NCBI RefSeq assembly: GCF_040712315.1 | Contig: NC_134020.1 | Coordinates: forward strand, 46,051,751-46,115,750 | Reading direction: 5' to 3' | Source of the DNA: Castanea sativa | Taxonomy: Eukaryota > Streptophyta > Magnoliopsida > Fagales > Fagaceae | Length of the DNA stretch: 64,000 nt | Part shown: in pieces, positions 12,214 through 24,292 of the stretch | Position numbering within the stretch: position 1 is the stretch's first letter | Layout of the letters: every line of letters starts with the position of its first letter | Notes under the pieces: generated by a model | Seen by the model: the letters and a program-made list of their open reading frames with translations, nothing else | What the model was told of the DNA's origin: nothing | Databases searched by the model: none | Translations under genes and position numbers: made by a program

Positions 12214-12859
12214 TGGTGGAAAGTTGTAGAATTTATACTGATTCTGTTGCTATTTAAGAAATTCAAAATTGTGGCAAGGCATCTCCTTTTATTCAAGTAA
12301 AATGTTAAACAGGAACTTTACACTTGTTATTTAAGAACATTATTAGCAGCAAATGAATTTATGGAATAGATATATGTTGAAAAATTAAAGCTCGCAGCTA
12401 TCGATTGTAGAAGATTAAAATACTTGAGAGATTTGCTTAGTTTTAATTATTTAATGCATGACCTGTTGATGACAAAGGATAATTAAGTTAAATATTAAGT
12501 GATATGCACTTTGTGATGGTTGCTTTGGCACTAGGGATGTGGAAAGTCTGAAATGTGCCGTAGAGCATGATCTGCCTATATGAGTTTATGATGATTAGGT
12601 ACCCAGGAGTACTTTATAATTTTCCTACAATTAATCTATGCTTGATGGAAATAACATAATAGAATCATTATTGACTTAATAAAATAATACGTCTTTTGAT
12701 TTAATGCCCTCCATATATTTTATTTTTTCAAAGGTAAGTAAGTATTACTACAAGCTTGGCTTCAATGAGATGCATTACAGAGATAGAGAGAAACTTTGTA
12801 GTCTTACATAGACATCTTTTGTAATAAACTTACTTGAACTTTAAATGGACCATAGTTGA
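12214..12859. other. Convergent spacer between the cyclase and the proline-rich gene
   Basis: Contains the 3' ends of two convergent genes. AT-rich, with no ORF or RNA gene recognised. Confidence 0.6.
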
Positions 12860-14442
12860 TTATGTCTGGTATGATGGTGGAGGGTATCCATATGTTGGAG
12901 GAGGGCTTACTGGGGGTGTATAAACTGGTGGAGGAGATGATGGAGGCTGTTCTGTAGGTGGTGTTTCTGGAGGTTTAATAGGAGGTTTGGGGGTAGGTGG
13001 ACATGGATGAGGTTTAGGCGTTGGTGGAGGGGAAAGTGGAGGACTAGATATTGGGGTTGGAGGTGGCCTTTTTGGTGGAGAACAAGGAGGTTTTGGTGGA
13101 AAAGTTCGAGTTGGGGGTGGACTAATTGGAGGAGTTGTGGGTACTGGTGGTGGCTGATAAGTTGGGGTTGGTGGTGGCTTTATTGGGGGAGAACAAGGGG
13201 GTTTTGGCGGAGCTGTGGGTACTGGTGGTGGCTGATAAGTTGGGGTTGGAGGTGGCTTTATAGGGGGTGAACAAGGGGGTTTTGGCGGAGAAGTTGGAGG
13301 GGGTTTGGTGGAGCTGTGGGTATTGGTGGTGGCTGATAAGTTGGGGTTGGAGGTGGCTTTATAGGGGGAGAACAAGGGGGTTTTGGTGGAGCTGTGGGTA
13401 TTGGTGGTGGCTTTATAGGGGGAGAGCAAGGGGGTTTTGGCGGAGAAGTTGGGGTTGGAGGTGGCTTTATAGGGGGAGAACAAGGGGGTTTTGGTGGAGA
13501 AGTTGGAGGGGGTATTGGTGGAGCTGTGGGTATTGGTGGTGGCTGATAAGTTGGGGTTGGAGGTGGCTTTATAGGGGGAGAGCAAGGGGGTTTTGGCGGA
13601 GAAGTTGGAGTCGGAGGTGGCTTTACTGGGGGAGAACAAGGGGGTTTTGGTGGAGATGTTGGAGTTGGAGGTGGCTTTTTGGGGGGAGAACAAGGAGGTT
13701 TTGGTGGAGAGGTTGGAGTTGGGGGTGGACTAATTGGAGGCTTGTGGGTTGGTGGACATGTAGGAGGATGGCAAGTTGGAGGAGATGGTGCTGTTGGTGG
13801 CTGATGAGTTGGTGTAGGAGGTGTAGTTGGAGGTTTGTGGGATGGAGTTGGGGGTGTATAAATTGGTGGTGAGCTGATTGGAGGCTTATGGGGAGGTTTA
13901 TGACTTGGAGGGCAAGAAACTGGAGGAGATGGTCTTGATACTGGTGGTGGTTGATAAGTTGGTGTAGGAGGTGCTTGAGTTGGTGGTGGACTTGTGGGAG
14001 GCCTTTGTATTGGCGGAGTAGTAATAGGAGGTGTGTATGATGGTGGTGGTGATGCACAAGGTGGCTTGTGAAGAGGTGGAGGGTATTTATGCTTAGGCGG
14101 CAACTGGGGACTTGGTGGGGTTGGAGTTGGAGGAGATATCGTCGGAGGGGATGATGGTGGTGAGCTTGGGGCGCAATACTTGGGAGGAATTTGTGGTGGT
14201 GGAAATAGTTTAGGAGGAGATCCATATGGTGAAGGAGGCCGTCCATGTGTTGGCGGATTTGGGGATTCTGATGGTGGCGTTGGAGTCGGGCTAGGATAGC
14301 CATAATCCGGTGGAGGGTATAACCAAAACCACGCTGGGTTGAGTCTATGGCCATTGTTGGAAAGTTCAGCTGCAACACAGTTATCAGCTAAGACACTGGC
14401 TAAAACTAGTAACAAACTTAGACATGGCTGTGAGAATCTCAT
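12860..14442 (-). CDS. Repetitive proline-rich secreted protein, frameshifted
   Basis: Reads on the minus strand from ATG at 14442. Residues 1 to about 25 form a signal peptide (MRFSQPCLSLLLVLASVLAD). After a short non-repetitive part comes a long Pro-rich region with tandem units of the kind PPKPPCSPPIKPPPTPT and TYQPPP, as in Hyp-rich cell-wall proteins. The units contain Cys and Tyr, so this is not a classic SP4 extensin. The first frame would end at 13258 (394 residues). Between 13303 and 13307 one unit reads GGGTTTGG where a sister unit at 13510 reads GGGTATTGG. One missing base shifts the frame, and the Pro-rich reading resumes in another frame to a stop at 12860 (ending GYPPPSYQT). With the base restored the span is exactly 528 codons. 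Either a truncated allele or a base lost in sequencing or assembly of the repeat. Exact biological role unknown. Confidence 0.8.
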
Positions 14443-14742
14443 TGCAGCCTAAGTGGGAAAGTCTATACAATGCTACTTAAATGAACTAGCAGAGGTTTTG
14501 CATGCAAGACTAATGGCCATGTCAAAAGTGGGTTGGACTGAGATAAATGTTCAAGATCTGAGCTTAATTTATGGACAAATGAGTGGCAGATCTATGCATG
14601 GCAGTTACAATACGTGCCAATAGCTTCGAACTATTATGGATCTTCTGGAATCTGGCTAGCTGTGTTTTGAAATTTGTCAATTGGTCATTAATTACGATTT
14701 TTTTTATGTTACTTTAAAAAAAAAAGTGGTCATGCTAACGAG

Positions 14743-14897
14743 TGCCCTTAGGGTATTGGTTAACAATTCATTTTAGGAAAATTTTGACATCACTTTTATG
14801 AAAAATGAAAAAAACTATCAAAATATTAATTGTTTTTTTTTCTTTTCTCATAAAAACTTTCTTTAAATGGATTATTAAACAATGCCCTAAGGGTATT
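14743..14897. mobile_element. Short MITE with CCCTTAGGG ends
   Basis: The left end TGCCCTTAGGGTATTGGTTA pairs with the right end, whose reverse complement reads TACCCTTAGGGCATTG. The interior is AT-rich with TTTTATGAAAAATGAAAA. A related element lies at 58550-58699. Confidence 0.55.
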
Positions 14898-14932
14898 CAT
14901 TAACATTTCCCTTAAAAAAATTATCTTTAAAG

Positions 14933-15045
14933 AGACTTTCTAATTTCTATAAATGAGGGTCTTTTTTTTTTTTTTTTTTTTTCTTCTTTGTTTTTTTAAG
15001 AAGAAAGAGAAACCCTCGTCTATAGAAATTAGAAAGTCTCCCTAG
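14933..15045. repeat. Imperfect hairpin, about 32-bp arms
   Basis: The left arm GACTTTCTAATTTCTATAAA, continuing TGAGGGTC, and the right arm at about 15012-15042 (ACCCTCGTCTATAGAAATTA, continuing GAAAGTC) are near-perfect reverse complements. They flank a T-rich loop. It could be a tiny foldback element or its footprint. Confidence 0.65.
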
Positions 15046-18007
15046 ATGGTAATTATACCATATAAAACAATAAATGAGGGTCTCTTTATGGTAATATGAA
15101 ATCAGCAATAGCATTCAAGGCAAACTTCTTCTTTCTAAAAATTGGCTAAAAGTCGTTTAGCATCATAATTCATAACCAGCTAAGAGTAATGACATAAAAA
15201 TTATGAACTCGCTGAACTTTATGGCATGTCCTTTTCCAATCTAAGGATTCAGTTTAAAATTGAAATTTCCCTCAATCCTTAAGTGGTATTGCACCATATC
15301 TCGCACTTTTTTTTATCCATTTTCTATCATTCATCACATTCCTTTTCAAGATTGATAGGGGAAAAATGTAAGTTAAAAGTACTAAAATTGTTTTCTCAAA
15401 ATAAAAATAAAAAAGTACTAAAGCTGTGATGATTGAGGAAAAGACTACTAGATTCCTCAGCTTTGCATTTAACCTGGTGAATTTGGTTCGGGCTGTGCTA
15501 CAAGCCTATAAAGCAATAACGAGGTAACAAATCAAAACACAAAAGGCTGTGCAATTTGGGGGTTCAGGCTGTACAAAAGGCTTTGCATTTCAAATATAAT
15601 GCCATATGGATAGGGTATAATATAATCATTCCCAAAATTGCGCACTTGCTCATCAATTCTTATTTTTTTAAGAATGGACTTGATAGCTTAAAAGCACCCC
15701 ACATTGACACAAACATGACAAAATCATTTTTGAAAAATTAAAACACGATAGAAATATGACAATTAATTAATTTAGTAATATATATCTTTAGATATAATTT
15801 ATTTATTTTATATGCATATTTTATCTATTTAAAGATGTGCAGTGTGTGAACACAATGGAGATTTTGGAGTATCTACATTTCTTAGTTGGAACTTGGAAGA
15901 TGCTAGTCTCCTTAAATCATGCCTATGAACACAAAATTCATATCTTTTGAATCTAAGATATCTCGTTTGAAAATACTAAGAAATGCCTACCAATTGAGCT
16001 ACAAGGTTTTTGGCATCATCAAATATGTTGAGTTCATTAGGTCCCTGATCAAGCATGCCTTTTTCTTTTAGTTCCTATGTACTAATTTTTTTTTTTTAAA
16101 TCTCACATTTTCTAAATATAATTACTATATTTTAACCAAGTTTCAACAAATAAGTAAATAAATATTCGACAAAAGGTCACATCTAAAATGTATTTAAATA
16201 AATGAGTTTTAATTAACTCAACTGGTAAAGTTATTGTTTAAAAAGAAAAAAAGCAATATCTTGGAGTGAATGCCATATTTATCAAGATTTATGGAAAAAA
16301 GAAAAGAAAAAAGGTACTTATTAGAAGGGATAATGATGAGCATCATTAAAGGGCATGGATCTATGTTGCACTTAGCTGTCCCCTGGACAGCTCTTTACCA
16401 CTATGGATCATGGAAAACAGTTGGAGTATTGGACTTGGGAAAGGTAACAAAACCGTTTCCGAATCTCTGATTAGCTTTTTCAATACCAAATTAAATCATA
16501 TCCATTTGTGCAGAAGGCAAAAGGAAGCTAGCTAGGACAATTTTCAACCCATATATGAGACTTACATTTCATTAAAGCTTCTTTTTTTTTTTTTTTTCCA
16601 GAACATGAACAACATGATTACATAAAGGATTTACAAAGCTAAAACAAACATCTCTTAAAGCAATGGTGACCCATTTTATATCTTCAACCAAATCCCCATG
16701 TGGAGAGAGAGAGATAAGTTTTTGTGCTTTGTAAAGAGGAAAAAAAGGAAGAAAAAGGAGCACAGTGCCTTTCAACCATGATTGTAGACTTAGATCCTGC
16801 ACAAAGAATGGACAACATCACCATAAAACTGCATTCTCTCATGAAAACAACCATTGTATGTCTCTTCATTTCAAAAATACTCGCATTTGCTTAAAAAAAA
16901 GACTGCCAAAGAAACTAGATAGAAATCTCCAATTGTCGATCCTTCAATATCTTTGTCTTGTCAGTAACAAGAGCAGGGCCTCATTGCTTGGGCTTTCCCA
17001 CCTCATGGATTGAGCCACAAAGAACAATGCTAGAGACATTAAAATTTTTATAATTTTTTCTATAATTTGATAAAATGATAAATTGTTATTAGAGCAACAT
17101 CATTGTTACTTGTGCCCACCAGACTATCACTAATGCCATTTTTTATACACCAATCACAATAGGTTGCATAAGTAGTTACGAAAAATTGTGTTATAAATTT
17201 ATTGTTCCCTAAATAATCAATGCATATAAATTTGACTCTAGTAGTTTTGCTAAAGGTATGTCATAAGATAACTAATATGACAAGAGCTATGTCTATAATT
17301 GTTTTCCAAATGAAACCATTTTTGCTATAACAACTTTGAAATTTTGAAGTATTAAATTTGATTTATTATTTTTTCCAAAAAAAAAAAAAAGTAATACACT
17401 ACACCGTAGAGTTTTAAAAAATCTATTCACCCATTTTTAAAATGAGTTCATTGAATTTTCTTAAATAGTTGAATGAAAGCTCAAAATTTTTTAGTAGCCC
17501 TAGCTAAATGGCCCATCTTATTTCCTAATGGATAGGTTTTGTTTGTTTTAAAATTGTCATAGGTTGGTTTGGGGATTTCTCAACCTTGGAAAGTTGGATT
17601 GGGTTTTGAAAAAAGAAAAATCAGCACACTTGTATCCCTTATATTATCCAATATTAAATTGTTGGTTAAACCAAAGATGAGGTAAGTACCCTGGACCAAA
17701 ACCACAATGCCAATCACTCATGGAGTCATGGTAGTAGGGGAATGTTAATCGAGATAGAGCTTAATGTCAAAGGATTGAAAGAATGATGCATACATATAAA
17801 ATTTTCACAATTGTTAACGTAGTGAATTATGATTGAAGTAACATCACTTTCATACCTAACTCTAATATCATTTTCATTAATGCAAATCACAAAATATCAC
17901 CTTGACAAAAAAGATGTATCTAAATTGATTGGGATTGAAAATTACACGTATTTAAAATGGGTCTAAGAAGTTCTAAAATGTTTTATACATTTATACAACC
18001 AAAAAAA
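15046..18007. other. AT-rich spacer, no gene recognised
   Basis: Several short open frames (16270-16470, 16765-17013) show no family resemblance, domain or splice support. The segment near 17040-17230 weakly resembles 54095-54265, probably another old repeat family. A partial SINE-like head is listed separately. Confidence 0.5.
15985..16020 (-). mobile_element. Partial SINE-like head
   Basis: The minus strand reads CCAAAAACCTTGTAGCTCAA, then TTGGTAGG, matching the A-box region of the SINE-like elements at 21855 and 41649. The B-box part is absent. Confidence 0.3.
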
Positions 18008-19228
18008 AAAGTTTTATATATGGGAAAAACCTACTAACCGTTTGACTCCTCATACTAGTTGGCTTCACCCTAACCTACTTATTTTTGGTCACTTGATAGT
18101 ACTTCCCGGAACCGACTCGCACCCACAGCTTAAACCGAAAGCAAAGTCTCATTCACCAATCTTCTCCACTACTTTCAGGTAACCCTTTTGTCGGTTTTAT
18201 ATATTTCTGTCTTTTTGTAATTAAATATTTTTGGCACAGTGCAAATTAATGAACTTATTGGACAGCTTTTTCTTGCTTACTGCAGTTTCATTTGTTTTAC
18301 ATAACTATTACTTAAAAGTCTCACTCACCATTATAATAATTCTTACTTATTTTTAATGTAGTCTGAATTTTTATCAAACATGAGACACAACTTGTAAGTT
18401 GTATCACATATAGATAGGAGTTATACCCAAACTTGATGCCTTATGAAACAGTAGTTAAATTTTTTTTGGAAAAAAAAAAAGTATTGAACTTTCTACTAGC
18501 AATGAAATAAATTTATGTGCTTGTTGAGATAAGGGGTTTTAAGATTTTAATAAAATGACATTTGCTACCTATTTTTTTGTTGAATTGCAATGCAAGACTC
18601 AAAAAACTGATTTTTAATTTAGAGATGTCTAAGCTCTCTGTTTGGCAAATGAAGAAAATTAAGTTGTCTGATATTGTACTCAAGTATCTCAACCAGGGTC
18701 ATGTGAGATGGGATGTTTATGCTTTGTATATATAGCCATATTAATTCCAATCATGTGTGGCTTAAATTAGCATCATTGTTTCAGATCATACTTTTTTGAG
18801 TTTCAATGGTTGAGGCAAGGCTACAGATATCTGTAGCATACTTTCTCTTCCGCTTTAAATTTATATGATCATTGATTCATCTCCAAGGGGAAAAAAAAAG
18901 AGGAACTTTCCATTACATGTGGGTATGATAAGAATAGTGACCTTTATAGCATGTAAACATACTATTGGAAGCTAAGCAAAATTTACAAAAGCAGCTCAAA
19001 TGGACCTAATCTAAGCTATATCTTCCTTGGTTTTAGTTTTATTGGATCTGATTGTGTATTGGAGGGGTTTGTTTGCATCGTTTTAGCTAGATGCTACTCA
19101 ATGTAATTTCTTAAGTAAGCTTTCTATGGTTTCTGCAGTAACTATTGAATCCCAGCTGAAAGGGTAAATATAAAGTCTGCTCTTGTTTTTGGGCAGTGTA
19201 GGCTTATGTTTATTTGGAAGCACTTCAT

Positions 19229-19229
19229 A

Positions 19230-19277
<48 letters not shown>
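19229..19277. repeat. (TA)n microsatellite
   Basis: An almost pure TA tract upstream of KRR1 copy 1 exon 1. At the matching place in block 2 (about 38358) there is only TTTTATTACTATATTTT, so the tract arose or was lost after the duplication. Confidence 0.85.
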
Positions 19278-19279
<2 letters not shown>

Positions 19280-19944
19280 TTTTTTTTTTCCTTCAAGTGG
19301 CTTGATTGGTTTTGTCAAGAGAATTAGTGGATGAAACTTGCAGTTAATTTTATATATAATTTCATTATAAATGCAAAATTATAGTTGTCCAGATAAGAAA
19401 AGATGAATTGGGCGATGGAGCATGAGAACAATGGCGACATTTCACAGCAGCCAAAGATGAAGCACAAGGGGAAGCACGACAAGCCGAAGCCATGGGATGA
19501 TGACCCCAACATTGATCGCTGGAAGATCGACAAGTTTGACCAGTCTTGGAATGAAACCGGAATGCTTGAAGTCAGCTCCTTCTCCACTCTCTTTCCTCGA
19601 TACAGTGGTCAAATCCAACTTAGCAATTGGTTCATTTTTGTTATATTTTTCTTTTTTGGATATTTGGCTGAATTCAGGTTTCTGGTTTTTCAATTGCTTT
19701 GTGCAGAGAAGTACTTGCAAGAGGTTTGGCCAACTGTGAATTCCTCTTTGAAAGAGTACGGCATTTCATGTGAACTTAATCAGCTGGTAAGTTTTTGTAA
19801 ATTTTTCTTTTTTTAAATTAATTAGTTTTGGTAAACAAATTACTACTTTTAAGGGAAATTTCTATGGATTCATTTGTTTAGTGAAAATTAATCTGATTAC
19901 ATTGCTAGATATGAGCCAACGTGAATTATTGTTATCATTTCTAA

Positions 19945-20364
<420 letters not shown>

Positions 20365-21250
20365 TAGCTTTTATACAAAATTTGTTGGTAGGCAATAAAA
20401 ATACTGGACGATGAAATGCAATGTGGTATCATCAAGACTGGCAACTTGGTCCACAATAGGGTATGTATTTCTTAAATTGCTTCAAATTATTGTTATCTGT
20501 TGACTCATATTTCTTAATAACATAGGAGATATCTGGTTTCTTAGTAACTAAGTAGGTATTTGGTGCAGAGTCTTGCGTATTCTATTATGTTAAGCTCTTG
20601 ATAATATCTCAATTATATTTTTGTTTAAACTTAGTGGGTTTTGTTAATTAGTTTTATTTTATTTTTTGTTTGAATATTATTTTTAGGTGTCATTGGGTTC
20701 AAAGAATAATATTATTCCTTTGAAAATTAGCATTCTCGGAAATTTAGATTCCTTGTATTAGGTGCTTGGTAATGTGGGATTCCCGCATCCAGTTTGCCAT
20801 GTAACATTCCTGTCTAATTAGCATTCTCATGTATTGCAAAACCAAAATATCTTGAGAATGATATCCAATATACCTTTGGTATAGCGTAAACAACACGCTA
20901 CATATATTCACCAAAATGTAGAAACCAGACCAATTGCTAGTTATGTGTAAAATATTACAGACTATACGCACACACACTAGATAAACTATGATAGGTGCCC
21001 TGTCAATCTTAATGAGGACTCAACTATTTTCCCAATGTTTGTGAAATTATGTATTCAATAGGTTAAGGGTTTTTAGACTAGAGATAACATAGTGAAATTT
21101 ATTAATCAAACAAATTTTTCCTATTAAATATAGATGTTCTGTTTCTGCCAATATATGCACTGCAATCCAGCATCCAAATTCACCAAAAAAAAGGGGGTGG
21201 GTGGCTTCACTGATTGACAATAAATTTGGAACTCGTCTATTGGATAGTCT

Positions 21251-21304
<54 letters not shown>
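21251..21304. repeat. (TA)n microsatellite
   Basis: About 27 TA units. The paralogous site in block 2 (39917-39927) has only about five, showing expansion or contraction after the duplication. Confidence 0.9.
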
Positions 21305-21309
<5 letters not shown>

Positions 21310-21854
21310 TCAATAATGTTCAATTTGATAAAATTTTTGACAATTTCACTATTGGATTACATGTTCTTAATCTCCATTTTATGTAATTTCTTACAAAGAT
21401 AAGGGCTATGTGGAGATAATGTGTTCTAACAGTATGTCAAAATGCTTATTTAATGAAAAGTAATTTAGAGGTGCAGCATTGACAATGAGGTATATTAATC
21501 AAACAATCTTTGCATGAAATATAAATAATTTTCTATATCTTAAGAATTTATCTGAAACATGTTCATATATTAAAAAGAACACAATTGGATATATATTAAG
21601 CATAAACATTTGATGCTTGACCCCTTTATGGAACACATAAAGACTAAAAAGTTTATGAAATTGTTTATACTTTCTAAAGTAAGTACGGAAAAAACATTCT
21701 TTAACCACTTTAAGTACTGTTTTAGAACATGCAATAAGATTTTAAAATCACCTAAGCTTAAAACAATCTTATACAATAGCAAATTTTATAGAAAACTTAG
21801 TTAAAAACTCGTTTGTTCACTAAAGATGGTTTAGCTCAAAACATCATCTTGTTA

Positions 21855-21935
21855 AGAGTCTTGTAGCTTAGTGGCATTGCTTGATCTCCTTCATAAGGAG
21901 AATCAGGGTTCAAATCCCTCCTCTCCCACTTATTG
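21855..21935 (+). mobile_element. tRNA-like SINE-type element (Met-CAT-like loop)
   Basis: A-box TTGTAGCTTAGTGGCATTGC and B-box GGGTTCAAATCCC are spaced as in a tRNA. Between them TCTCC-TTCATAA-GGAGA forms a 5-bp stem with a 7-nt loop and anticodon CAT. The acceptor stem does not pair, so this is not a working tRNA gene. It is best read as a tRNA-derived SINE head. The duplicate in block 2 is at 41649. Confidence 0.6.
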
Positions 21936-22313
21936 TAACAGTTGAATTATTTTTATTTTTAAAAATATTTTCATAAAATCATCTTAAAATATGAGGGAAC
22001 TTTTAAAACCTTGTTGGCGTAAATGCATTTTTAGTCCCTACATTTTGGTTTTTTTCAATTTTGGTCTCTACATTTTATTTTTGCCACTTTTAGTCCTTAA
22101 ACCAATTAACGCATGACATTTAAGTCCTTATCGCCACCCAACTAACAGAAAATGCTGACGTGGTTGATGGCACAATAAAATAATAATTAAAAAATCTATT
22201 TTGGCATTAAAAAATTGTCACGTCAGCATCTAAATTTTAAAAAAAAATTATTAATTTCAATTAAATAAAAAAATAAAAACAACACTTTCGTCTTCAACCT
22301 GATTTCAAAGCTA

Positions 22314-22565
22314 TCAGACCTCGTCTTCCATCGCTTCAGCCTGAGCCGCCAACGCCAGCTCCTTCGTCTTCTCCACACCAAAACCAACACCTCTCCCCAC
22401 GACCACCCCGGCCGACGAAGCTGATGAGGCGGAACTGAGGTTGCTAGGGCCTTGGCGCGCCCTAGTCAACGGGCCATTATGGATCAGAGAGTGATGGTGG
22501 TGAGAGTGAGAGAGCGATGCCTTCTCGCGAGTCACGCTTGTCGACGAAGAGGGAGAGTTCGACAC
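22314..22565 (-). pseudogene. Captured SWI3C-like fragment (chromatin-remodelling subunit)
   Basis: A minus-strand open frame of 83 residues inside the Mutator-like element. It contains TREKASLSHSHHHHS, then HNGPLTRARQGPSNLSSAS, and ends ALAAQAEAMEDEV. The NGPLTRARQGP stretch with preceding TREK and Ser/His-rich sequence resembles the N-terminal region of plant SWI3C, a subunit of SWI/SNF remodelling complexes, as I remember it. This needs a search. No SWIRM or SANT domain is present. Confidence 0.5.
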
Positions 22566-22761
22566 GCCTCCGCCACTGAGGTTGCTAGCTTTTCATTTCT
22601 GTGCTGGGTTTGACTGGGTTTGATCGGATCTGGGTTTAGAGAAAGAGATGATGGGTGCTGGGTTCGACTGGGTTTGCTGGGATCTGGGCTTTCTCTTCAA
22701 CTTTGATCGGTGATCGTTGGTGGGTTTGACTGGTTTGATTGGATCTGGGTTTAGAGAAAGA

Positions 22762-23040
22762 GATGGCTTCTCCGCCTTTCTCAAGCAAAGCGAAGCCGAT
22801 ACGATCGGCAAAAACCCCTCAGTCCTCGCCGTGTTCGAGGGTTGCCGTTGCGAGCTTCACACCACTCGGTCTCCTCAGTTTCTCGGCCTCAAGAACCAAG
22901 GCGGTCTCTAGTCCGATTTTGATTACGGCCCTGATGTCATTATCGATCTTCTCGATATCAGTATCTAGCCAAAGTGGAGTAGCTTTTCCGATAGGAATCT
23001 CGGTCCGGTTCCGTCTCGGTGGAAGAGAGCTTGTTGGTAG
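22762..23040 (+). pseudogene. Captured subtilase (SBT1-type) fragment with two stops
   Basis: In the frame starting at 22762 the sequence reads DGFSAFLKQSEADTIGKNPS, then VLAVFEGCRCELHTTRSPQF, then LGLKNQGGL, a stop, DFDYGPDVIIDLLDISI after a Ser, a stop, and KWSSFSDRNLGPVPSRWK. This follows the junction between the I9 propeptide and the catalytic domain of plant subtilases (HTTRSPQFLGL; SDYGSDVIIGVFDTGIWPE in the family). Both stops (TAG) stand where the family has Trp (TGG). The catalytic-Asp motif DTGIWP is changed to DISI-stop-P. A gene piece carried inside the Mutator-like element; not functional. Confidence 0.8.
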
Positions 23041-23712
23041 ATGCTGGGTTTGACTGGATTCGTTGGTTGGGATTGCAGGGTTTGTTGTTGTTGTTGGTCT
23101 GATCGGTGTGGGTTTGTTGTTGTTGGTTTGGGTGTGGTTTCGTGTGGGTTTTCCTCTGTTTGCTCTTGTTCATGCTCTTTGATTTGGTGATGTTCATTTT
23201 TTTTTTCCTATAGGTTTGATGTTCATATTCTTTGATTCTGGGTTTGATGTCGTTGCTAGGTTTGATATTCATGTTTATTGATGTTCAATTCATGTAATTT
23301 GTTGTTTTTAATTTTTTTTTATTTAATTAAAATTACTTTAGATGCTGACGTAGCAATTTTTTAATGCCAAAATATATTTTTTAATTATTATTTTATTATG
23401 CCATCAGCCACATCAGCATTTTCTGTTAGTTGGGTGATGGTAAGAACTTAAATGTCACGCGTTAATTGGTTTAAAGACTAAAAGTGGTAAAAATAAAATA
23501 TAGGGACCAAAATGAAAAAAAGTCAAAATGTAGGGGCTAAAAGTGTATTTACGCCAACATTGTTTGAATTTCAAATTTTCATATTCAAGACTACGAAAAT
23601 TATTTTGAAATAATATAAAAATCATAGTCGAAGGTGTTGACTTCTAAGAACCTAATAAGCATACATGTGCATATCATGCATAATCACAACGGTTCACAAA
23701 ACCTCCACAAGT

Positions 23713-23715
23713 ATG

Positions 23716-23750
<35 letters not shown>
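23713..23750. repeat. GT/TA compound microsatellite
   Basis: GTGTGTGTGTC is followed by a TA run. The block 2 counterpart (41960-41990) has a longer GT part and a shorter TA part. Confidence 0.75.
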
Positions 23751-24292
23751 GGCATTTACGCCTATATATATTTGATAAGTCAAAACCTCCGCAAATATAG
23801 TTTTGAGCATTCTTTTGTGTAGTCTCATAGTGGAAGCTAAGAACTTCCCTTATAGAACTTTTAATTGTCCAACTTTAACTCCTAAAACACATGCATCAAA
23901 ACTATCTAATAACCACCTTAGAATGCTCTAATTTTTTGTATCTGTACCACATTAAGACTTACCTATTTATATTTAAGCTTTTCTGGATACAAAAATTTAG
24001 AATATTGTTTTATCAGATTGGGGATGACATCCTTGGGGAGGTACATTTTGAATCTCTAAAAAATAATCAATTTTGGTGGTTACTAGCAAGTGTTTTCAAC
24101 CTTAAACTTGTTTTTTCACAAAATAAGCTTGTCATGTAGAATTGGCCCTTCTTTATTGAAAGATGTCTCTTTAATGCTGAACATTCACAAATAACCTGAA
24201 ATGCTAAAAGTATCGTAAAATTTAAATAAATTCTTGGGCCTTGGTCTAATTTTTGAATTGGTGTGCAGAAGTGATTTGTTAAGCGAAGACAA

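Larger units (their letters stand above)
22016..23555. mobile_element. Mutator-like element carrying captured gene pieces (Pack-MULE)
   Basis: 1540 bp. Ends GGCGTAAATGCA and TGTATTTACGCC. Terminal inverted repeats of roughly 220 bp (22016 to about 22240, and about 23335-23555) are highly similar by eye. It is flanked by a 9-bp target duplication with one mismatch: AACCTTGTT (22007-22015) and AACATTGTT (23556-23564). The paralogous block 2 at about 41812 lacks it and reads straight through (AAACATCATTTGAATTTC), giving an empty site. The interior is GC-rich and contains a subtilase piece on plus and a SWI3C-like piece on minus. No transposase was found, so it is non-autonomous. Confidence 0.88.

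Noticed and set aside
13007..13872. Plus-strand Trp/Arg/Gly-rich open frames
   Set aside because: They are antisense shadows of the Pro-rich repeat gene on the minus strand.
21855..21935. Functional tRNA-Met gene
   Set aside because: The acceptor stem does not pair and the D arm is poor; it is better explained as a SINE head.
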